Assembly (NCBI GenBank): GCA_000469685.2
Contig: LS997565.1
Location: 301,501-365,500 of the forward strand
Length of the DNA stretch: 64,000 nt
Direction of reading: 5' to 3'
DNA from: Haemonchus contortus
Lineage: Eukaryota; Nematoda; Chromadorea; Rhabditida; Trichostrongylidae
Shown here: in pieces, positions 59,301 through 64,000 of the stretch
Layout: every line of letters begins with the position of its first letter
Numbering within the stretch: the stretch's first letter is position 1
Made by a program: the position numbers and the translations under genes
Notes under the pieces: model-generated
Told to the model about the DNA's origin: nothing
What the model saw: the letters and a program-made list of their open reading frames with translations, nothing else
Database searches by the model: none

Positions 59301-62300
59301 AAAGGTGATAAAACGTGATAAAATCACCATGGGAGTATTTCCTAGTTCTGGAGGGAAAAATTCTATATGATGCAAAAACTCGGTCCCCCACAAAACCCGA
59401 ACTCTAGCCTCTCGTCCATGAAGCGTCACGCTTACCACTACACCAAGCCGTCGTTGAGGAGCGAGCTGCTTCCATGTAATTTAAGTTTTCTCACGTAATG
59501 TCACCTAAAACCACCCTCATAACTCCGTTCAGAGAATCGCTTGGCAGATTTGGAAAGCGGATTTGAATTCAGCGCCCAAAAACACATCTAGTAGTATAGG
59601 TCTTATTTCAAATGGCCACTTCGAGTTGGGATCCTTCCCTGGTTAGACTCGATACGTTCAGGTATATCCTTATCGCAAAAAGGGCCAGCCATCGAGCGCC
59701 ACTCTGACCGCGCTGTATTCACGTGGAAATTCGTTTCAAAGCTGCCGTCCGACGCGATTGCCGATACAAGATACTATTGCTGTTGTCCCTGAGCTCAGCT
59801 AACGATCGCGATAAAGCGTGGTTCATTCGGATCGTTCGTCAAGTACTCAGACTTTTTGACGATTACCCTGACCCCGAACATAGCCAGACGGTCGGACCAG
59901 GTCTGCACCTGTTGGTCGAGCGTGCTTTGGCCTTCGCCGGCGATCATCACGTCGGCGACATAAAAAAGCGTCCTATGAACCGGTTTCTAGGGACGTAACG
60001 ATATTTACCCTCGCAACGCTTTTCTGGTAGAAAGCGGCAAACGGCATGTATAGCATCGACGTTCTTCAACCAGCCATAATACCTACCGGTTGGTGGTCTG
60101 CTTGACGATGTCACGAACACTGCTGTCTACAATTCGTTCGAAGATTTTCATGTTGTGCGAGAGTGGGCGAATCCCAGAACTGCCCTTCTTCTTCCACGTG
60201 GGAATCGTGCTGCGCTCTGTTGCTAGCTATCAGGCACCTTCTCTACACCCGTCAATCACTCTGCAGGATTGCAGCTCTCTGACCGTGATTTCCACAAGTC
60301 CATCGCTAAGCTAAGCATGGCCATTCGCCTGATTTCATCATCTTCATAGCCTTAATGGTCTCGTTCATGGTTTTCTTCGTAACGGGGCCGTGTATGGCGG
60401 AGCACAAGGGATAGTGGGATGAACAAATTGACTGCTGAATTACTTTCGAAGTGCTTTCGCCATCACTTCTTTGATTTTTTCCTGTCCGTCAAGAGGTGCT
60501 ATCCTCGTCATTTCGCAGAGGAACTTTCCTTTATCTTCAGTCTGGCGTTAGCTGGTCATTGCAAGTTGGCGAATGTACTACTCACCGTCGCAATACTCGA
60601 GTTTCTCGTTGAGATCAGCAATAGAGCCGTCTTCGTAGAAGTAACTTTCTCGTTGTTTCTTTCTTCGCCATTTGACAGATGTGCCAGTTATCCGCTGTCT
60701 TTTTGAAACGAAGGGTCTGGATTTGCTTTTTCTGCGCGCGCCCTCTACCACTGATATGATCCGTCCTCAGCCATGCGTATCGACTATTCGCGGTCCAGGC
60801 TTAGTCCCACTGAGCTCCAACCGCTTAACCCGGATTACCGCTTCGGCAACACTTCTAATTTCATCGACGATCATTACCGCTGATAATAGAACACAGGAAC
60901 GACGGCCACTTCTTTTGCTTCACTCGCCATCAGTCGATTCTTACCAGACCGAACCTATCGGCTAGTTTCTGTTTCGACTTGACGATCTTTAGCATACCAA
61001 TCAGTGGTCGATGTTGTGTGGCGACTGTTTGATAATTTACTGTTTTCGCGTCTGTAACGAGCCTCTGATCGCAGTGGGCGAGACTGCATGTTTAAGAATT
61101 CGCTCGCCATCAGCATTACGTGACCCATATCCAAAGCCAGCATGACAGCTATGACCGCCTTTCTTAACGCCCACGTGACCACTGTCTTTTTGTAGTGGCA
61201 CCTTAGCTGTCTTTTCATCGAGCAGGTTCCAGCACTTGTTTGTACGTGATTTGCTCGAGCATCCAGTCTGTGAGACATACGCTGAGAAGAAGTGGCACTT
61301 TCGGCTTTTGATGACGACAATGATCTTCATTAAGCAAACATCAAGACGTTCCATGCTTACTATCGATTCATGAAAAGCTTCATGAAACGCCATTGGTGGT
61401 TTGAGACCACCATAGAGAACGGCTTTGGAGCCGCAGGCAATGTCTCTCGACTTGCAGTAGGCTGCAGTAACACTTTTCCTGCACGGTACAGAAATCCGTT
61501 AGTCAGCGCTCTGAGCTTCTGCTCTTTCGCACGAACGTCCAGTTAACTTGCCAACATTTAACGTCACAACACCTGAGATGCACCTGAGATCCTCACACAA
61601 ATTCATATTCGCCTGGCTTTGCGATTGCATGTCGGCTCCCGCGGACGTCGTAGCATTACTTCGAGATTCACACAGTGATATTAACTTGGATGTGACGTGG
61701 GTGTTTGTAGGCCGGCCTGTTACGAGGGCCTGTCCCCTGTGTTCATATGTCCGCGATCGGCACACAAAGCGAGCAGTTTCAGTGGCCCAACTTGGAATCA
61801 GGACATTCAATACACCACTACGATTCTGAAATCAAGCCGAATGGGGGGTGCATCCCTCAGACGGGATAGATATTGCTAGATATATAGGTCGGAACCGCCT
61901 GCAAGGAATTAAGTTAATCTTTCCTGCTGAACTTGGCGAATAAAGGAGGGTAAAAAAACTAGAAAAGGGAAGAAATTGAGAGTCAAAATGAATGCTGGTT
62001 ATCTCCCAACCATGAATGCCTTTATTCTCATGGCTGATAGCTGTTCGCAGTCACAGGTGATTCATTAGAACCACCAGGGTTCAGTTTTTACTCTTTCAAT
62101 ACTTTTATGAAGTACATTCCACTAACATTTTCGCAGAGTGCTTCTTCAACTAAGGATCTTAAAAGTTTTCTGTGTTAGGTCGCTTCCTGCCACGTGCTGA
62201 ATGCGGCTATTGCTCGTTGTAATCTGCCAAAAATCTACGACTGGGGTACAAAGACTGTCTACTTCCAACCTCAGTCGAAAGGAGCTAACGACGAAAAGGC

Positions 62301-62517
62301 ATTTGTTGGCTACATCTATTTTGGTGAGACTCACGTTTGCTCCCAGTCTTACAGTTTTTAACTATTTTTCCATAGCTTACTATTTGAGAGTTTTCATTGT
62401 TTTGGGTGGTAAGTGCACCTGATGCAATTGCAATTTTTAGTGCCACCTACATTGGACCCGCAAAGGCTGGACATAGGAAGTATCTATGAATGGTATAAGA
62501 ATCCAATGCCGAGCTAT
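41171..62517 (+). CDS. NIDO-domain surface protein, Mesh/SUSD2-like (13 exons, 3' end beyond window)
   Basis: Thirteen exons join in one frame of about 478 residues: 41171-41348, 42620-42747, 43499-43633, 43683-43785, 43865-43911, 43974-44058, 44156-44277, 46269-46382, 53093-53167, 54930-55038, 55166-55281, 62179-62323 and 62441-62517. Residues about 60-330 form a NIDO (nidogen extracellular) domain: [54 protein letters not shown] and [10 protein letters not shown]. Residues about 365-455 look like an IPT/Ig-like segment before an expected AMOP domain ([12 protein letters not shown]). NIDO followed by AMOP, VWD and sushi is the order of Drosophila Mesh, a septate-junction protein of gut epithelium; the worm relative is an inferred orthologue. 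The N-terminus is Asn/Gly-rich and the start is uncertain. Transposons fill the introns after exons 7, 8 and 11. Confidence 0.85.
42220..42530 (-). repeat. tRNA-like SINE, family A, in Mesh-like intron 1
   Basis: On the minus strand TGGTGTAGTGACAAGTGG (about 42508) and GGGTTCGAACCCGGG (about 42463) are the A and B boxes. The body runs through GTACATGGGCTGGCTATCGC and TTCTGAATGGAAGTCG to about 42220. It is among the best preserved copies. Confidence 0.75.
42620..42747 (+). CDS. Mesh-like exon 2: start of NIDO
   Basis: The acceptor is ATATTTCAG and the donor GTGAGT. It reads [14 protein letters not shown] and ends [15 protein letters not shown], the first strand pair of NIDO domains. Confidence 0.9.
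43499..43633 (+). CDS. Mesh-like exon 3: NIDO core
   Basis: The acceptor is CTCTTGCAG and the donor GTGCGA. It has 45 codons starting [14 protein letters not shown] and ending [10 protein letters not shown], matching the conserved NGYLSF...APFW region. Confidence 0.9.
43683..43785 (+). CDS. Mesh-like exon 4
   Basis: The acceptor is AATCATTCAG after a 49-bp intron; the donor is GTGGGA. It reads [20 protein letters not shown], the strand with FYR that follows APYL in NIDO. Confidence 0.85.
43865..43911 (+). CDS. Mesh-like exon 5 (47 bp)
   Basis: A very short exon between acceptor GTCATTCCAG and donor GTTAGT. Phase 1 in and phase 0 out fit both neighbours. It reads [15 protein letters not shown]. 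Confidence 0.7.
43974..44058 (+). CDS. Mesh-like exon 6
   Basis: The acceptor is CTGAATTCAG and the donor GTGTGG. It reads [20 protein letters not shown] then DEMMRWLQ. The two Cys may form a disulphide within the extracellular domain. Confidence 0.85.
44156..44277 (+). CDS. Mesh-like exon 7: VVTWHN strand
   Basis: The acceptor is ATTTTTTTAG and the donor GTATTT. It reads [20 protein letters not shown], matching the F.A..A.VVTW motif of NIDO. The next intron (about 2 kb) contains a minus-strand RTE fragment. Confidence 0.9.
44430..46012 (-). mobile_element. RTE retrotransposon, 5'-truncated
   Basis: The minus strand carries reverse-transcriptase sequence. [20 protein letters not shown] lies at about 45420-45340, preceded by [12 protein letters not shown], where the palm Asp of FIDLKKAFDT is Tyr, so it is dead. 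The C-terminal region runs to about 44430. The 5' break is at about 46012, within the linker before the RT domain. It lies in Mesh-like intron 7, antisense to the gene. Confidence 0.85.
46269..46382 (+). CDS. Mesh-like exon 8: [13 protein letters not shown]
   Basis: The acceptor is TAATTTTCAG and the donor GTAGGT. It has 38 codons with NIDO strand [19 protein letters not shown] Helitron-like element begins only 15 bp after the donor. Confidence 0.9.
46398..47691 (+). mobile_element. Large Helitron-like element, clean ends, 1294 bp
   Basis: It begins A|TCCTACTTTATATAATTC and ends with hairpin GCCTGGCGTTAGCCGGGC then GATCCGACTGG|T. Between them are GT microsatellite, two 145-bp-type units (46510-46770) and the family body. 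No protein is encoded. It begins 15 bp after a splice donor of the Mesh-like gene. Confidence 0.75.
47697..48543 (-). mobile_element. 700-bp Helitron-like family, reverse copy
   Basis: Hairpin-type end CCGGCTAACGTCGG at about 47708; the far end reads CACCAAGTTTCTGCTTTATA then CATAAGAGAG, the reverse of the array units' start. It is abutted tail to tail with 46398-47691. Confidence 0.65.
48544..49205 (-). mobile_element. Large Helitron-like family, reverse fragment
   Basis: It has family body blocks in reverse (TTTGCCAAGAATGATAAC; CACAAACTTCGCTGGGTAGC; TCGTAATCTAATAGCAG) followed by two reverse minisatellite units and a (CA)n tract at 49158-49180. The hairpin end is missing. Confidence 0.6.
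49206..49752. other. Unclassified repeat
   Basis: About 49210-49460 resembles the reverse complement of 15540-15720. The block GCAATTATTCGCCCCTTATG occurs twice in direct tandem at about 49430-49473. I see no coding motif. Confidence 0.45.
49756..49989 (-). mobile_element. Minimal Helitron-like element, 234 bp, reverse
   Basis: It contains only the two ends of the 700-bp family: hairpin side GGGTCGCCCAGCTTACGCC and start side CACCAAGTTTCTGCTTTATA. It is an internally deleted copy that defines which sequences the family keeps. Confidence 0.65.
49990..52328 (+). mobile_element. Large Helitron-like element split by a mariner
   Basis: GT microsatellite, one full minisatellite unit (50095-50250), family body, then after the mariner the remaining body (52030-52270) and the end hairpin GCCCGGCGTTAACCGGGC with GAACCGACTGG|T. 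Removing 50694-51960 restores the body order seen at 47160-47300. Confidence 0.7.
50694..51960 (+). mobile_element. Mariner transposon, full length, broken transposase
   Basis: The ends TTAGGTTGTTCGGAAAGGAA and CCATTCCTTTTCGAACAACC are inverted and flanked by TA; the length is 1267 bp. The transposase (50867 to about 51880) shows the helix-turn-helix region ([17 protein letters not shown]), WVPHKLSD, then [24 protein letters not shown] and [16 protein letters not shown], which are the three Asp motifs of the DD34D mariner type. A TGA at 51152 and others break it, so it is dead. Confidence 0.9.
52329..53045 (+). mobile_element. Penelope-like element fragment with GIY-YIG endonuclease
   Basis: An open frame to TGA 52788 reads a Cys motif (CREQSCRYC), then [20 protein letters not shown] and [10 protein letters not shown], the GIY-YIG nuclease core with the conserved Arg, and ends [16 protein letters not shown]. 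In Penelope-like elements this nuclease follows the reverse transcriptase, which is missing here, so the copy is 5'-truncated. The 250-bp 3' part ends at about 53045. It lies directly next to a Helitron-like end and 48 bp before Mesh-like exon 9. Confidence 0.75.
52968..52992 (+). ncRNA. Hammerhead-like core motif in the Penelope 3' region
   Basis: CTGACGA is followed by a small stem (GGCA-TTATA-TGCC) and GAAA, the invariant order CUGANGA-stem II-GAAA of hammerhead ribozymes, which are known in Penelope-like elements. A clear stem I/III and cleavage triplet are not found, so it may be a decayed or incomplete copy. Confidence 0.3.
53093..53167 (+). CDS. Mesh-like exon 9
   Basis: The acceptor is AAATATTCAG and the donor GTAAGA. 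It has 25 codons starting [15 protein letters not shown], the AGFN.GDG-type end of NIDO. It lies 6.7 kb after exon 8 because of stacked transposons. Confidence 0.85.
53168..54137. other. Mesh-like intron 9, first part
   Basis: A poly-C tract (about 53763-53775) and an (ATTT)n tract (about 53985-54012). The 146-codon frame at 53442-53882 has no recognised motif and spans the poly-C. Confidence 0.45.
54138..54720. mobile_element. TTAA-type MITE relative with a nested fold-back
   Basis: TAGAATAGTGCAAACGTG and GGACGGGCTGTTCAAATGTG match 36190-36210 and 62765-62785. The family is split at 54382-54636 by the fold-back element. Termini are unclear. Confidence 0.5.
54382..54636. mobile_element. Fold-back MITE, about 255 bp
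   Basis: CCTCGTGCGTCCGAGGACGC (left) and CGGACGCACGAGG (right) are inverted, as are GCGCGCGGCAAATTGCGCGG and its partner. It is the same core as 9240-9652 and 20013-20272, at a third site inside another repeat. Confidence 0.75.
54930..55038 (+). CDS. Mesh-like exon 10
   Basis: The acceptor is GTAATTTCAG and the donor GTGAGT. It reads [20 protein letters not shown] then a [12 protein letters not shown] stretch. GRYMFRVDD is the typical last strand of NIDO. Confidence 0.9.
55166..55281 (+). CDS. Mesh-like exon 11: IPT/Ig-like start
   Basis: The acceptor is GATTCCGTTCAG and the donor GTGAGG. It reads [20 protein letters not shown] followed by NALC, similar to P..G...GGT.V.V.G in IPT-like folds. 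The next exon is 6.9 kb away. Confidence 0.85.
55552..57909 (+). mobile_element. RTE retrotransposon, longest copy in the window
   Basis: The endonuclease frame 55642-56190 ([54 protein letters not shown]) has the APE-type order. Reverse-transcriptase sequence follows in broken frames, then [20 protein letters not shown] and [15 protein letters not shown] with the C-terminal region at 57118-57690. The 5' end starts near GGGACCGCTCGGGAGAGGCT. Several frame shifts make it inactive. It lies in Mesh-like intron 11, same strand as the gene. Confidence 0.85.
57910..58165 (-). mobile_element. Second non-LTR lineage, 3' part
   Basis: The minus strand reads [20 protein letters not shown] and [18 protein letters not shown], the conserved segment behind the RT domain of this family. 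It continues at 59644 once the fold-back element is removed. Confidence 0.75.
58166..59643. mobile_element. Large fold-back element with tRNA-like arms, 1478 bp
   Basis: The 355-bp arms 58166-58520 and 59289-59643 are inverted copies starting ACCAGGGAAGGATCCCAAC. Each arm contains a tRNA-like block: A box TTGGTGTAGTGGTAAGC (58363) and B-box-like GAGTTCGGGTTTT (58405). A 768-bp centre separates them. It splits the second non-LTR element. A related half copy lies at 63421-64000. It encodes no recognisable protein; the frame at 58572-58964 is unassigned. Confidence 0.8.
59644..61615 (-). mobile_element. Second non-LTR lineage, endonuclease and RT
   Basis: On the minus strand [15 protein letters not shown] (about 61560) and [20 protein letters not shown] and [10 protein letters not shown] (61350-61150) are endonuclease motifs, and [20 protein letters not shown] (about 60170) is RT motif 1. 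A catalytic-type block near 59955 reads DVMIAGEG then [12 protein letters not shown]. Frames are broken. It is clearly different from the RTE copies; I do not assign the clade. Confidence 0.75.
61616..62178. other. End of Mesh-like intron 11
   Basis: About 61815-61890 resembles the SINE body (CACCACTACGATTCTGAA; GCATCCCTCAGACGGGATAG). The rest is unassigned. Confidence 0.4.
62179..62323 (+). CDS. Mesh-like exon 12
   Basis: The acceptor is TTCTGTGTTAG and the donor GTGAGA. It reads [20 protein letters not shown] then [12 protein letters not shown] and AFVGYIYFG. The CxV...RC spacing fits the second half of the IPT-like domain. Confidence 0.9.
62441..62517 (+). CDS. Mesh-like exon 13 (last in window)
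   Basis: The acceptor is CAATTTTTAG and the donor GTGAGT. It reads [20 protein letters not shown] then NPMPSY. The AMOP, VWD and sushi domains expected next lie beyond the right edge. Confidence 0.85.
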
Positions 62518-62582
62518 GTGAGTGTGTTTATTGTTGATGAGAGGCTATTAGTATTTTGGCATTATGTTTGACGGAAAAAATC

Positions 62583-62995
62583 AGTGGCATTCACGATAAT
62601 TTTGAGGTGGCCAGTTTTAGATGAAAAATAGAATAAATAGCCCAGCATCATGCAGAAATGGAAGGAAAACGCAACCAAAATAAGCGTATTTAGAACTATA
62701 AGGTTTCAAAAAAAAGGTAAAATCAGAGGAATGTGACGATAAATTTGCATGGAAGAGGATCTAGACGAGCTGTTCAAATGTGTGTTCCATTGCGTACAGC
62801 TGGCCTCCATGCAAATTGTGGGTCCCCGTGCCAGTAGCGCAACCTCTGCAGCCTCAAAAACGCCGTGAGAACGCGTCGGCTGTTGCGTATGTACATCGGC
62901 TAGTCCGGTTTTGGGCCCCTTGCGCACTACCTAGTCCGTCTTTCGACTCTACAGCTGACCTGGTGTGACCCCCACAGGTCAGGTTCCATGCTAGG
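62583..62995. mobile_element. Diverged TTAA-type MITE in the last Mesh-like intron
   Basis: GTGGCATTCACGATAATTTT at 62584 is a variant of the family terminus, and GACGAGCTGTTCAAATGTGT matches 54275-54295. The right terminus is not clear. Confidence 0.5.
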
Positions 62996-63420
62996 GAGAT
63001 ATGGCAGAAACGATTTTCATCATGAAAAGTACCTTTGAATCATCGTAAGCGCAGAAAAATGCAAATTGCTCCGCTGATTGAAGATTCATAATTCAGAAAG
63101 GGTATGATGCAGTTGTTTCAAGAAAATTTTTCTTGAGAAGGGCTCCACCATTCTGTTACATGAGAATGAACTTTTTTGAATCTGGCTTCATGTGTCTGCA
63201 TTAGTCCCGCTATGAACTATCAAGACCCAATCAAAACATACAAACGGTGACATGCAAACGGTAATAGAAAAAAATAGATGGCATTGCTATCAATTGAAAC
63301 AGTGTTGGAGCTGCTCCATAGGAATAGGATTTCTATTTCTTTGAAGTGTGACCCAAGGAGGGAGAGAAGCAAAAAAAAAAGAGGGACTCCAGGCGAGCAG
63401 TCCAACACGTTATAGCAATC

Positions 63421-64000
63421 TATCCAGGGAAGGATCACAAGTAGAAGTGGTCATTTGAAATAATACCTAAACTGCTAGACGTTTTTTTTGGCGCTGATTT
63501 CGAATCTCCAAATTTGCCGAACGTTTCTCTGAATGGAGTTATGAGGTGATTTTCAGTGAGGCTTGACATAAGACAACTTATATTACATGGATGTACCACA
63601 CTCTTCAGCGGCAGTTTGGAGCAGTGGTAAGGGTGACGCTTCATGAGCGAGAAACTAAGGTTCGGGTTTTGTGGGCTCTGAGTTTTTGCATTACATAAAA
63701 TTTTTCCCTAAAGACCAGAAAATACTCTCACAGTGATTTTATCACGTTCTATGAACTTTTGATGTCTTTGCTGATATTTATTCACCTAAAGCAATACCGC
63801 ATGCCCATGCGCTCTATGTTCACAGTAGGATAACTTTACTTTATGAACAAGTGCGATACTCTAACGCGAATTGCTTGAAAAAAAGAAGATTTTCACAATG
63901 GGAGCAACGAATGGAAAAGATCATCACAGCCCATTGCTTCGCAATCACTACCTGATGAGAAGGAGAACAGAATTGTGTGGGCGTCTTAAAATCACTCGGG
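63421..64000 (+). mobile_element. Partial copy of the tRNA-armed fold-back element
   Basis: It starts TCCAGGGAAGGATCAC and follows one arm, including A box TTTGGAGCAGTGGTAAG (63615) and B box AGGTTCGGGTTTT (63658). From about 63780 it follows the reverse complement of 59288-59030 (CAGTAGGATAACTTTACTTT). It runs off the right edge. Confidence 0.75.

Overview
The window looks like nuclear DNA of a strongylid nematode, probably a hookworm-type worm (Ancylostoma/Necator-like). The evidence is spliced genes with short T-rich acceptors (TTTCAG), compact exons of 47-190 bp, and very many worm-type transposons. It is not prokaryotic: there are no operons and no long open frames apart from transposase remnants. 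The species is inferred, not shown.

Only four loci look like host genes. (1) Plus strand, 8767-17553: the 3' part of a PTEN/DAF-18-like phosphatase gene (C2 domain and long C-terminal tail; the phosphatase domain is not found in the window). (2) Plus strand, 32460-33146: the last four exons of an unrecognised gene. (3) Minus strand, 35199-34597: the last three exons of another unrecognised gene, convergent with (2). (4) Plus strand, 41171-62517 and beyond: thirteen exons of a secreted or cell-surface NIDO-domain protein of the Mesh/SUSD2-like family. Exon joins were tested by reading phase and fit unless stated otherwise.

The rest is mostly mobile DNA. From left to right: a mariner-derived element with a TTAA element nested in it (3.5-4.6 kb); RTE non-LTR fragments (6.1-7.4, 25.3-27.1, 44.4-46.0, 55.6-57.9 kb), one pair with the inversion expected of twin priming; a Tc1-like element (12.5-14.1 kb); long fold-back elements (9.2, 20.0, 54.4, 58.2 and 63.4 kb); a maT-like element and mariner derivatives (29.4-31.6 kb); tRNA-like SINEs (35.5-42.5 kb); a head-to-tail array of about 700-bp Helitron-like elements (37.4-39.5 kb); larger Helitron-like elements with internal minisatellites (20.9-28.7, 46.4-52.3 kb), one split by a mariner; a Penelope-like GIY-YIG fragment with a hammerhead-like motif (52.3-53.0 kb); and a second non-LTR lineage split by a fold-back element (57.9-61.6 kb).

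The Mesh-like gene shows the effect best: its coding sequence in the window is about 1.4 kb but spans over 21 kb, because transposons fill three of its introns. Most transposase and reverse-transcriptase frames are broken, so these copies look dead. The non-autonomous Helitron-like and fold-back families have the best preserved ends.
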